Assembly: GCF_001476895.1 (NCBI RefSeq)
Contig: NZ_LDTB01000011.1
Span: 1 to 64,000, forward strand
Direction of reading: 5' to 3'
Origin: Sphingomonas endophytica
GTDB lineage: Bacteria; Pseudomonadota; Alphaproteobacteria; Sphingomonadales; Sphingomonadaceae
DNA length: 64,000 bases
Below, piece by piece: positions 1-7,561 of this stretch. The position numbers and the translations under genes are program-made. The notes under the pieces were generated by a model, which did not search any database, was not told where the DNA came from, and was given only the letters and a program-made list of their open reading frames with translations. Positions within the stretch are counted from its first letter, which is position 1. Every line of letters begins with the position of its first letter.

Positions 1-388
1 GCCCCCGCCTCCGCCGCCTCCGCCGCCGGAAGTGGTGTGCTCGCCGGGTCCGTTCATCGTGTTCTTCGAGTGGAACAAGTCGGACGTTACCCCGGAAGCA
101 GCGTCGATCCTCGACAATGCGGTGACCCAGTACCAGAGCTGCAACAACGCGCAGGTCATGCTGGCTGGTTACACCGACACGTCGGGCACGCCGAAGTACA
201 ACCTCGGCCTGTCGCAGCGCCGTGCGGACTCGGTGAAGGCCTATCTCGCGTCGAAGGGTATCCCCGATGGCGTGATGACGACCGAAGCGTTCGGCGAGAC
301 CCGCCTGCGCGTCGAAACCGCCGATGGTGTGCGCGAAGTGCAGAACCGTCGCGTGGAGATCACCTACGGTCCGGGTTCGGGCCAGTAA
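1..388 (+). CDS. OmpA-family outer membrane protein, C-terminal part (5' end outside window)
   Basis: The reading frame is open from base 2 and ends in TAA. The first nine visible codons are all proline, a linker typical of the junction between a beta-barrel and a periplasmic OmpA-like domain. What follows matches an OmpA C-terminal peptidoglycan-binding domain: a FFEWNKSDVTPEA beginning, a GYTDTSGTPKYN stretch and the LSQRRADSVKAYL helix, ending with NRRVEITYGPG. In this family the domain holds the outer membrane to peptidoglycan by binding diaminopimelate. The barrel part lies upstream of the window and cannot be judged. A strong terminator follows, so this is the last gene of its transcript. 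Confidence 0.9.
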   Translation, partial: PPPPPPPPPEVVCSPGPFIVFFEWNKSDVTPEAASILDNAVTQYQSCNNAQVMLAGYTDTSGTPKYNLGLSQRRADSVKAYLASKGIPDGVMTTEAFGETRLRVETADGVREVQNRRVEITYGPGSGQ

Positions 389-414
389 GGTCGATCACTT
401 CGGTGACGAAAGAG

Positions 415-445
415 GGAGGTCGGCGAAAGCCGGCCTCCTTTTTTT
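415..445 (+). terminator. Intrinsic terminator of the OmpA-family gene
   Basis: A 10-bp stem (GGAGGTCGGC pairing with GCCGGCCTCC, one G-U pair) closes a GAAA tetraloop and is followed at once by seven T residues. It lies 26 bases after the OmpA stop codon. This is the clearest intrinsic terminator in the window. Confidence 0.93.
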
Positions 446-671
446 ATGCGCTGCGCCCGGTGTCGCGGTGTGATCCGGCATTGTTTAATCGCGACCTGGA
501 CGTGCACGGCCGCCGGTACTCTGCCACTACGAAGCGCGCCGCCGCGCTGGCCGGTCTTGCTGATCCGAACGGGGCGACGCCTTCGGTCGCGATGGGACAG
601 GCAAGAACGCAGGTCGAAACCCCGCCGCGCCCGAACGGGGTGAGCGTGGCGAGCCACCTATCCGGGCACGA

Positions 672-1430
672 TCAGGGGCGCGAGAGCGGCTCCACCGACG
701 CGGTCGCCTCTTCGGGGGCCAGCGCCGCTGCCAGCCAGCCCGGCACCAGCGCGTCGCCGAGCGCGTCGACGCGGCGCGGCGTCACCATCACCGCCAGATC
801 CTCATGCACGGTGCGGCTCCGCGCGTCGCTCGCATCGATCGGGGCGACGACCAGGCGGCGCCTCACCTTGTCGCGATGATGCATCCGCGCGGTATTCTCC
901 TGCCCGACGTAGCAGCCCTTGGTGAAGCTGACCCCGTGCAGTTCGCGCGCGTTCGCCTCCAGCCACAGCGTTTCGCCGGATCCGAGCTCGGCGACACCCT
1001 CGGCCACGCCCAGCGACAGCCGGTGGGCGCGCCATTCCGCGGTCGTCGGGCCCGGCGCGGCAAGCCAGCGGGCGCCGAGGTCGGTCAGACGCGGGTCGGG
1101 TGCCCCGCGCCGCAGATCGGGGGACCAGTGTACCGCCAGCGCATCCTCGGGCGCGATCGTGATCGCCCGCCGCAGCCGGTACATGGTCAGCCGCCGCGCG
1201 ATCGCCCCGGCCTGCTCGCGCTCGACGTCGAGCAGCACGTCATCCCCGTCGGCCCAGACGATCATGTCGAACAGCGCCTTGCCCTGCGGCGTCAGCAGGG
1301 CCGCCCAGACCGGCAGGGCACCACCGACGTCATTGGTCAGCAGCCCTTGCAGGAAGCCGCGCACATCATCGCCGGAGAGCCGCAGCAGCGCGCGGTCGGC
1401 CAGCATCGTCGCCGGGGTGGTATCGTCCAT
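672..1430 (-). CDS. ygfZ: YgfZ/GcvT-domain protein (folate-dependent Fe-S cluster protein)
   Basis: The 252-residue protein carries the family signature KGCYVGQE (in SFTKGCYVGQENTARM), whose cysteine is the conserved residue of YgfZ. The N-terminal half (LADRALLRLSGDDVRGFLQGLLTND) is the usual GcvT-like folate-binding start. Known YgfZ proteins help assemble or repair iron-sulfur clusters in enzymes such as MiaB, using tetrahydrofolate. It is divergent from the dihydroorotase gene with only 53 bases between starts, so the two share a promoter region. Length fits alphaproteobacterial members, which are shorter than the E. coli protein. Confidence 0.88.
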   Translation of the reverse strand: MDDTTPATMLADRALLRLSGDDVRGFLQGLLTNDVGGALPVWAALLTPQGKALFDMIVWADGDDVLLDVEREQAGAIARRLTMYRLRRAITIAPEDALAVHWSPDLRRGAPDPRLTDLGARWLAAPGPTTAEWRAHRLSLGVAEGVAELGSGETLWLEANARELHGVSFTKGCYVGQENTARMHHRDKVRRRLVVAPIDASDARSRTVHEDLAVMVTPRRVDALGDALVPGWLAAALAPEEATASVEPLSRP

Positions 1431-1483
1431 GCCGCCAAGGTAGGGAGGACGCCGACGCGACGAAAGAGCCAGAAAGGGCTGAT

Positions 1484-2815
1484 ATGGCGACCTACGACCT
1501 CCTGCTCACCGGCGGCACCGTGCACACTCCCGGTGGCCCGGTCGCGGCCGACATCGGCGTCACCGATGGCCGGATCGTGGCGATCGGCGCGCGCGGCGAT
1601 GCCGGGCGGACGATCGATTGCACCGGGCTGGACATCCTGCCGGGCGTCATCGACACACAAGTGCATTTCCGCGAGCCGGGCCTCGTCCACAAGGAAGACT
1701 TGGCGACTGGCAGCGAAGCGGCAGTGATGGGCGGCGTAGTCGCCGTCTTCGAGATGCCGAACACCAAGCCGAACACCGATTCGGCCGAGGCGATCGCCGA
1801 CAAGCTGGCGCGCGCCGACGGGCGGATGTGGTGCGATCATGCGTTCTACGTCGGCGCGACCAACCACAATGCGCGCGACCTCGCCGAGCTGGAGCGGCTG
1901 CCGGGCACGGCGGGCGTCAAGATCTTCATGGGCGCGTCGACCGGCGACCTGCTGGTCAGCGAGGACGCGCGGCTGGCCGAGGTGCTGGCCAGCGGGCAGC
2001 GCCGCGTCGCGATCCATGCCGAGGACGAGGACCGGATGAACGCGCGCGAGGGCGAGCGCGTCGCGGGCGATCCGTCCTCGCATCCGGTGTGGCGCGACGA
2101 CGAGAGCGCCCTGCTGGCGACGACGCGCATCCTGCGGCTGGCGCGCGCGGCGCGGCGGCGCATCCATGTGCTCCACGTCACCACGCCCGCCGAGCTGGAA
2201 CTGCTGGGCCGGAACAAGGACATCGCCACGTGCGAGGTCACGCCGCAACACCTGACGCTGGCGGGCGAGGACGCCTATCCGCGCATCGGCACGCTGGCGC
2301 AGATGAACCCGCCGATCCGGTCGGGCGCGCATCGCGACGGGCTGTGGTACTGGCTGAATCAGGGCGTACCCGACGTCATCGGTTCCGATCATGCGCCGCA
2401 TACGCTGGAGGAGAAGGCCAAGCCCTATCCGGCCAGCCCGAGCGGGATGCCGGGGGTGCAGACGCTGCTGCCGCTGCTGCTGGACCATGCCGCCAACGGA
2501 CGGCTGACACTACAGCGCGTCATCGAGCTGACCAGCGCGGGCGCGCAGCGGATTTTCGGGCTGACCGGCAAGGGCCGGATCGCGGCGGGCTATGACGCCG
2601 ACTTCACGATCGTCGACCTGAAGAAGCGCTGGACGATCGAGGACCGCTGGCTGCGCTCGCGGGCGGGCTGGTCGCCGTTCACCGGCATGGAGCTGACCGG
2701 CAAGCCGATCGGGACGATCGTGCGCGGGCATGTCGCGATGTGGGAGGATACGCTCGGCGATGCGCCGCGCGGCGCGCCGATCCGCTTTGAATCGACCGGT
2801 TTCCCCGGCCAGTGA
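1484..2815 (+). CDS. pyrC: Dihydroorotase (class I type amidohydrolase)
   Basis: The 443-residue protein has the amidohydrolase layout of multifunctional-type dihydroorotases: DTQVHFREPG near residue 60, VKIFMGASTG (lysine candidate for carboxylation) near 144, HVLHVTTP and GSDHAPHT. The reaction would be the reversible cyclisation of carbamoyl aspartate to dihydroorotate in pyrimidine synthesis. One oddity is that the first metal-binding histidine of the usual H-x-H motif is glutamine here (QVH). I recall the same form from other alphaproteobacterial sequences annotated as dihydroorotase, but a related cyclic amidase activity cannot be excluded. No pyrB is adjacent. The start is preceded by AGAAAGGG at a suitable distance. 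Confidence 0.85.
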   Translation: MATYDLLLTGGTVHTPGGPVAADIGVTDGRIVAIGARGDAGRTIDCTGLDILPGVIDTQVHFREPGLVHKEDLATGSEAAVMGGVVAVFEMPNTKPNTDSAEAIADKLARADGRMWCDHAFYVGATNHNARDLAELERLPGTAGVKIFMGASTGDLLVSEDARLAEVLASGQRRVAIHAEDEDRMNAREGERVAGDPSSHPVWRDDESALLATTRILRLARAARRRIHVLHVTTPAELELLGRNKDIATCEVTPQHLTLAGEDAYPRIGTLAQMNPPIRSGAHRDGLWYWLNQGVPDVIGSDHAPHTLEEKAKPYPASPSGMPGVQTLLPLLLDHAANGRLTLQRVIELTSAGAQRIFGLTGKGRIAAGYDADFTIVDLKKRWTIEDRWLRSRAGWSPFTGMELTGKPIGTIVRGHVAMWEDTLGDAPRGAPIRFESTGFPGQ

Positions 2816-2841
2816 TCAGGGGGTGAGCGGGTGGTCGCCGC

Positions 2842-3591
2842 TTAGAACGGCGACCATTTCGACGTTTCGCTGAACTTCATGTAGCCCACGTTGACGCCGG
2901 CGCGCCAGCCGACCCCCAGCCGCACCGGGATCAGCACGACATTGCCCTTGCGCAGATAGGTCGCCGCGAATCCGCCGACGAAATACAGGCGACCCTCCGC
3001 ACCGGGGAAACGCTTGAACAGCTCGTGCGTGTCGTACAGGTTGTAGACGAGCACGAAGACCTTGTTCGCATCGCCGCCGACGTCGAAGCCGACCGACGGC
3101 CCGGTCCAGTAGACCGGCCGCTGTCCCTCCACCTTGTGGGTCATGATCCCCGATCCGTAGCGAACGCCCAGAATGAAGGCGCCCGACGCTTCGCGCCCGG
3201 CGATATAGGCGTTGGGCTCGCCCTGATCCTTCAGGATCTTTTCGATCAACTGGCCGAAGCCCTCCGCCCCCTTGCCGAACACGCCTTCGCCCGCGGCGAT
3301 CAGGTCGTCACGCTTGTAGGTGGCGGCGGCGGTGGTCGTCGCGTCGGCGCGCGTTTCCGCGCCGGTCGCGGGCGGCGGCAGCGGATCGGCCTGCGGGGCG
3401 GGGGCAGCCGGCTCCTGGGGGCGTGCCGGTGCCGGTGCCGTCGGCGTGCGGACGGACGGCCCCGGGGCGACGTCCGCATCGATCCCGGCATTGGGATCGA
3501 TCGTGCGCACTTGTGCAGCGGCGCCCAGCGGTCCCGACACGATCGCCGCTGCCAGCATGATTGCCCATATGCCGTGCCGTGCCGTCCGCAT
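2842..3591 (-). CDS. DUF1134 / EipA-like periplasmic envelope protein
   Basis: From the chosen ATG the protein is 249 residues. An upstream in-frame start exists (to 3645), but AAGGGG sits eight bases before this ATG and the protein then opens directly with a signal peptide (MRTARHGIWAIMLAAAIVSG...GAAAQ). A proline/alanine-rich low-complexity segment follows (about residues 35-80), then the conserved DUF1134 domain with EGVFGKGAEGFGQLIEKIL, YGSGIMTHK, GPSVGFDVGG and GVGWRAGVNVGYMKFS. Brucella EipA of this family is a periplasmic protein needed for cell envelope integrity. It is convergent with the dihydroorotase gene and reads away from the tRNA. Confidence 0.85.
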   Translation of the reverse strand: MRTARHGIWAIMLAAAIVSGPLGAAAQVRTIDPNAGIDADVAPGPSVRTPTAPAPARPQEPAAPAPQADPLPPPATGAETRADATTTAAATYKRDDLIAAGEGVFGKGAEGFGQLIEKILKDQGEPNAYIAGREASGAFILGVRYGSGIMTHKVEGQRPVYWTGPSVGFDVGGDANKVFVLVYNLYDTHELFKRFPGAEGRLYFVGGFAATYLRKGNVVLIPVRLGVGWRAGVNVGYMKFSETSKWSPF

Positions 3592-3754
3592 CGTTTTCGC
3601 CCCTTCAACCGCGTCGGCACGGTATAGCGGTGTCGAGGCTGTCACGGCAATGAACGGGGCGACGATCCGAGTCGTGGACGCGTCGCACGGAACGTCGCGT
3701 TGCCAGTTGATCCCGCACGCGACCCCCGCTATAGCCGCGCCTCACGCCGGACCC

Positions 3755-3844
3755 GGAGACGTGGGTGAGTGGCTGAAACCAACGCTTTGCTAAAGCGTCG
3801 TACGGGAAACCGTACCGAGGGTTCGAATCCCTCCGTCTCCGCCA
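3755..3844 (+). tRNA. tRNA-Ser(GCU)
   Basis: The sequence folds as a class II tRNA. The acceptor GGAGACG pairs with CGTCTCC, the anticodon stem ACGCT/AGCGT holds the loop TTGCTAA (anticodon GCT), the variable arm is long (GTACGG/CCGTAC), the T arm is GAGGGTTCGAATCCCTC, then discriminator G and an encoded CCA. The anticodon reads AGC/AGU serine codons. Its 3' end is the integration point of the element that follows. Confidence 0.97.
3831..3844 (+). repeat. attL: 3' end of tRNA-Ser
   Basis: CTCCGTCTCCGCCA is the acceptor 3' strand of the tRNA with its CCA. It is repeated exactly and in the same orientation at 12345. Integration therefore leaves the tRNA intact. Confidence 0.85.
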
Positions 3845-4275
3845 ACATCCATTGATTTTATTGATATTTTTTCAAGATCGCACGCCTGTTCCCATAACCG
3901 CTCCCCGATAGGTCCGGCACTTGAGGCGAACGCCAACGGCTGGATTCGCTCAATCGGCGCACACCTCAACATTTCTCAACAGGGGCGGGACAATCGTCTG
4001 TCATGTCATTCGGGAGGCCTTGCCGGTGCCCGCCATGGAAGCTGGAAACGACTACACACCGAACGCGACAAATCGCGGCCGGAAATGGCTGGTTTGTGCG
4101 GGTTTCGAGCGGTGGCAGCTTCTCAGTCAAAAATGACTTGCGACTTGGATTCGACCAAGAGGGCCGTTTAATGAGGGTTTGCGGCAAATCCCTTGCGGGT
4201 CACTTTCGGGAATTGTGCTTTCCCATATAAATGCGCGAGGATGGCCCCCGACCGCAGTTGTCGGGAGATATTGGC
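3845..4275. other. Left end of the island, no supported gene
   Basis: This 431-base stretch between the tRNA and the first gene of the element is less GC-rich than its surroundings. Short open frames exist on both strands, but none has a recognisable domain, and those that start near a purine-rich stretch show no protein-like composition. I see no convincing RNA gene here. Confidence 0.5.
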
Positions 4276-4797
4276 ATGAGTAGCTGGCAGTTCGTCGCGT
4301 TGGCGGCATTGATCGCGGTCTATGGTGGAATGGTCCTAGACCGGCTTCCAAAGCCAAAGAAGCATAGGGACTACACCTTCGAGCTTCCCGACGATTACGT
4401 CACCTTCCGGATTGAAACGATCCTTGAAGATGAGTTCAAAATTGCATTCATTGACGATTGGGACGTGGGCCGAACCTTTGCTCTGTATGGCTCTATCATC
4501 CCCGCCGACGATCAGAAAGCGAGCGCTCCACCGGAGTTTGGAAAGCGGACTGGTGTGAAGATTGGCGCAATGCCCGAATGGTTCCAATCATCGCGGATCG
4601 GCGGCATCAGAACGTATGATCGGGGCGGCTGCGAATGCTTCATAGGGCTGCCCTACCAGCTAGCACGCCACGCATTGGAGGAGGTTCGCCGTGATCCAGA
4701 ACAGCTCGTCACGTTGGGCTACAAGCGAGTGACCGGGAAAGACGGAAAGACGGCATTCCCGATTTACAGCTTTGAACTTACGAAACCTCTGGATTAG
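4276..4797 (+). CDS. Hypothetical membrane-anchored protein (island cargo)
   Basis: The 173-residue protein is not recognised. It opens with MSSWQFVALAALIAVYGGMVLD, a single N-terminal membrane helix, followed by a soluble domain with mixed charge and two close cysteines (GGCECF). The ATG is preceded by GGGAG at a good distance; an upstream ATG in the same frame (4231) lacks this. Moderate GC and codon use differ from the chromosome, as expected for transferred cargo. It is convergent with the HGG-motif gene, their stop codons overlapping by four bases. A role in defence or host interaction would fit its place at the island edge, but nothing in the sequence shows it. Confidence 0.6.
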   Translation: MSSWQFVALAALIAVYGGMVLDRLPKPKKHRDYTFELPDDYVTFRIETILEDEFKIAFIDDWDVGRTFALYGSIIPADDQKASAPPEFGKRTGVKIGAMPEWFQSSRIGGIRTYDRGGCECFIGLPYQLARHALEEVRRDPEQLVTLGYKRVTGKDGKTAFPIYSFELTKPLD

Positions 4798-5045
4798 CGC
4801 ACCAGCCGCGCAATCCCCCTCAGGTATCGAGCCGCCGCCATCGCTCTGGCTGATCGCCCGCCGTGTTTTCGGGCGTTGCTATTCCCCTCAGGCGCACCCG
4901 GATTCGTGCCCCCGTGCATACGGCACCGCTTCCGCCCCTTGACGGCTGGGGATTGACACTCCGCTCCCGAACGGGTCCGCGCCAAGCAGCGCGGGGCCGA
5001 TGCCAGCCGTTCCGGTTGCATGGGATTGATCGTCAATTTTTCCAT
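4794..5045 (-). CDS. Small HGG...GAPxGN...KHG motif protein
   Basis: The 83-residue basic protein has a cysteine-rich start (PRCLARTRSGAECQSPAVKG, then RCRMHGG) and the motif HGGTNPGAPEGN followed by NARKHG. Small proteins with this motif are common in phages and mobile elements of alphaproteobacteria, often annotated as HGGxSTG-like; their function is unknown to me. The start is supported by GGGGGGAAGGGAA directly before the ATG. The first half of the gene overlaps the 3' end of the 294-residue gene in another frame on the same strand by 158 bases. Both frames look coding. Confidence 0.72.
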   Translation of the reverse strand: MEKLTINPMQPERLASAPRCLARTRSGAECQSPAVKGRKRCRMHGGTNPGAPEGNSNARKHGGRSARAMAAARYLRGIARLVR

Positions 5046-5772
5046 TTCCCTTCCCCCCGGTGTGGACGTTCTCGGCAATGACGGCCTGCCCGCCGCGATT
5101 ATCGACATGGACATGGCGCACGACTTGTTCCCCGCCGCGACGCATCCGGGCCAGCGTTTCCATTTGCCCCTGAGAGGTGCGCAGCAGCTTTGTGGCGAGG
5201 TTGCCAAACATCTGCGCAGTCGGCACCCATTCCGCCGACCCAAGCTGGCTGAGCGCCCGGATTGCCGCGTCATGCGTGACATACATTTGCACCAGCAACA
5301 GCGCCTCCGCCTGATCGCGCGGGGCCATGCTTTCGATGAACGACAGCGCAGCGTTGTAGCGATCCGCATTGTCCGCGCCGACCGAGCCAAGGTATTTCAG
5401 CAGTTCATTGGCGCGGGCGTTCACCGGGTCCATCGAAACCGCCGCGAACGTCTTTTGCAGCTTGAGCAAGCCGTGCGCCTCACATTTCCCGGCGATGCCG
5501 ATGGACATTCCACCTTCCGGCTTGCGCGTGAGTGTCACCTTGACCGGCTGGCGTTGCTTTCGCTGCGCAACGGCAATCTCCGCCAGTTCGGTTTGCTGTT
5601 CCTTGCTCATCTCATCCCAGCCGGGGATGCTTTTCGCCAGCGTGTCTTTGGCTTCCTCCGCCGTGCCCGATTCTGGCACTGCAATCTCAATCGTATTGCC
5701 CTTGGTCGGGTCTTTCGATCCGGTCGCCTTGCTCTGCCGCGCCGGTTTGGTTTTGGTATTCTTCGCCGTCAT
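4888..5772 (-). CDS. Hypothetical mobile-element protein, 294 residues
   Basis: The function is not recognised. The N-terminus is lysine/threonine-rich and probably disordered (MTAKNTKTKPARQSKATGSK). The middle (residues about 90-200) is helical, with GLLKLQKTFAAVSMDPVNARANELLKYL-like segments, and the sequence QVVRHVHVDNRGGQAVIAENV lies near residue 220. I recall similar proteins beside HGG-motif genes in alphaproteobacterial phages and islands, so the pair is probably functional together. Its start lies two bases from the first copy of the AAGGTGCGGA repeat, so that repeat may regulate it. The last 158 bases also encode the HGG protein in a second frame. Confidence 0.7.
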   Translation of the reverse strand: MTAKNTKTKPARQSKATGSKDPTKGNTIEIAVPESGTAEEAKDTLAKSIPGWDEMSKEQQTELAEIAVAQRKQRQPVKVTLTRKPEGGMSIGIAGKCEAHGLLKLQKTFAAVSMDPVNARANELLKYLGSVGADNADRYNAALSFIESMAPRDQAEALLLVQMYVTHDAAIRALSQLGSAEWVPTAQMFGNLATKLLRTSQGQMETLARMRRGGEQVVRHVHVDNRGGQAVIAENVHTGGKGNGKIDDQSHATGTAGIGPALLGADPFGSGVSIPSRQGAEAVPYARGHESGCA

Positions 5773-5773
5773 A

Positions 5774-5927
5774 TCCGCACCTTTGATTTAGGCCCGAAAC
5801 CTCCACTCACCCGCACCCGCACCACCTGCACTCCCTATAAGGGAAGTGCGGAAGGTGCGGACGGGTTCAGCACGGGTTGCAAGCCGCACATTCCGCACTT
5901 TCCGCATCGCACTTTTCAAGGTGCGGA
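5774..5927. repeat. Iteron-like cluster of AAGGTGCGGA
   Basis: Three exact copies of AAGGTGCGGA are present: at 5774-5783 (inverted), 5852-5861 and 5918-5927. Near copies lie between them: AAGTGCGGA at 5844-5852, an inverted AAAGTGCGGA around 5892-5901, and further CCGCAC half-motifs around 5811-5820 and 5884-5889. The cluster fills the gap between the leftward 294-residue gene and the rightward small membrane protein gene. Short repeats beside genes for a RepA-like ATPase and a primase-like protein fit an origin of replication or a multi-site operator. Confidence 0.6.
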
Positions 5928-6016
5928 AGATCGTATCTTGATTTAACGGTCTTTCGCGTTGCGAGATCGACAGGTTGAAAACCGGCCACATTGGGTCCGA
6001 ATAGAGGGGTGTCAGT

Positions 6017-6298
6017 ATGACTGATAGAGACTTCGAAGCCTATGCAAGTCGCGTTCGCCATGATCACTATTTCCATAAAGCAGCTTTGGCACTTGTTGCT
6101 TTCTGGGCAGGATCAGTTTTCCATTGGTGGGTCGGGTTTCTTGTCCTCGTCGGTTTGTGGCTGGCGATAGCCGTTACCAACGGCATTATCCTATCAACCA
6201 CTGGTAACTTGGTAGCAACTCGCTTTAATCGATGGGGTTGGCTGGTTGGCGCTATTGTGGTCATCTTGGTAACGTCAGCTGAGGTTGTTAGGGTCTAG
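6017..6298 (+). CDS. Small membrane protein (island cargo)
   Basis: The 93-residue protein starts with a charged segment (MTDRDFEAYASRVRHDHYFHK). Hydrophobic stretches follow: about residues 23-36, 37-58 and a final one at 73-90, consistent with two or three membrane helices. AGAGGGG lies seven bases before the ATG. No family is recognised. The gene is less GC-rich than its surroundings and its 3' end overlaps the convergent RepA-like gene by 24 bases. It reads away from the iteron-like repeats, so those repeats may include its control region. Confidence 0.6.
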   Translation: MTDRDFEAYASRVRHDHYFHKAALALVAFWAGSVFHWWVGFLVLVGLWLAIAVTNGIILSTTGNLVATRFNRWGWLVGAIVVILVTSAEVVRV

Positions 6299-7561
6299 TT
6301 GCGAAAGTGGTATACTTCCGAAATGCCCGCGTATTTCTCTAGAGTCCACGGAATTACCGACAACAACGAACGGGCGTTCATCGCCGTTTTTGTCAGGCAG
6401 GTTTTCGACCTTGAGCGCACCGTTGCGCTTCCACGTCTTGAGGATCGCCTTGATACGGGCCTTGTCCCTATCGACTGAAAGCCCCGCGACCTGAGCAACT
6501 ACATGGCCGACCCAATCCTTGGCCTGCGCACTGTCCCGCCACTGCCCAGCCGCAACACGCAATTGCACTTGGTAGAGGTGCCACGTGCTCAGCCCGTGGA
6601 ACACGTCCGGCTTTTCCCAAAGGCAGGCGACGCCGACATAATCGGCAGGCTCGCTGCCATCGCCGTTATTGAGGCACTGGCTTTCCAGCTTGATCCACGT
6701 CGCCGCGTCCGGGGGAGCGCGATTGGCCTTGCCGGTATCGACGCGCACCAGCGAGCGGCGCAACGCGGGATCGGTAATGCCAAGTTCCTCAGCCTCGGCC
6801 TGGCTCATGGCATTGAGGGGCAGCACGACGCGGGCAGCATCGCGCAAGGCGACTGCGCCACGCCCATCCTCTGCCGTCACCTCACGCCCACCCAGCTTCT
6901 TGGTATGATGCACCAGCACGACCGCGCAGCCGGTTTCCTGAGCAAGCCGCTTCCACCGCTTGGCGATGGCGTCGATTGCCTCATTACTGCTTTCCCGCAC
7001 GGTATGGCTGGAAACGAACGGGTCCACGATCACGACCGAGATTGCCCGTTCCCGCACCGTCGCCGCGACCTGAGCAAACACGCCCTCGGCTATGGCGAAG
7101 CCGTCGCGATCCTCGGTTGCCGTGCAGAGCGGCTGCACCAGCCCGCTATCGACGCAAAGCCGGTTTCGGCAGTCGTCCGGCACTATGCCGTGGAACAGGC
7201 AGGCAGCGGACACTTGCCGGTCCAGCTCGTCCTGCGAATCCTCAAGGTTGTAGATCCATGCCGATTGCGGGCCGCGCGGGAGCGGCTTGCCAAGCAGCGG
7301 TTGCCCGGATGCGAGCGACAGCGCCAGCGCGGTGCCAATCGTGCTCTTGCCGGTGCCGCCGGGCGCAATGATCGCCGTAACCTCGCCCCTCAGCAGCCAA
7401 TGGCCAAGCAGCCATTGCCGGGTTGGTAGCGAACGGGGATCGGGCCAGCGATAGGGCGTGGCGCGAATGGCCGTGCCGGTATGCGTGGCACCAGCAATGC
7501 GGCTGGCCACGTCGTCCGGGTCCATATCGGCAAAATCGATGGGAGCGGTCGCGTTACGCAT
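6275..7561 (-). CDS. RepA-like AAA ATPase/helicase
   Basis: The 428-residue protein has a RecA-type core: Walker A APGGTGKST at residues 66-74, a Walker B-like strand VVIVDPF around 170, and VLVHHTKK after it. This order is that of the RSF1010 RepA hexameric helicase family found in plasmids and phage-like elements. The ATG was chosen because it overlaps the stop of the preceding Toprim gene by eight bases, the same overlap used by its upstream neighbours; the frame is open further upstream to 7750. With the primase-like gene before it, it would unwind DNA at the element origin after excision. Confidence 0.83.
   Translation of the reverse strand: MRNATAPIDFADMDPDDVASRIAGATHTGTAIRATPYRWPDPRSLPTRQWLLGHWLLRGEVTAIIAPGGTGKSTIGTALALSLASGQPLLGKPLPRGPQSAWIYNLEDSQDELDRQVSAACLFHGIVPDDCRNRLCVDSGLVQPLCTATEDRDGFAIAEGVFAQVAATVRERAISVVIVDPFVSSHTVRESSNEAIDAIAKRWKRLAQETGCAVVLVHHTKKLGGREVTAEDGRGAVALRDAARVVLPLNAMSQAEAEELGITDPALRRSLVRVDTGKANRAPPDAATWIKLESQCLNNGDGSEPADYVGVACLWEKPDVFHGLSTWHLYQVQLRVAAGQWRDSAQAKDWVGHVVAQVAGLSVDRDKARIKAILKTWKRNGALKVENLPDKNGDERPFVVVGNSVDSREIRGHFGSIPLSQLDPNNLS

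Noticed and set aside
2833-2855. Hairpin GGTCGCCG/CGGCGACC at the convergent ends of pyrC and the DUF1134 gene
   Set aside because: The stem is perfect but spans the DUF1134 stop codon and has no T-run on either side, so I do not call a terminator.
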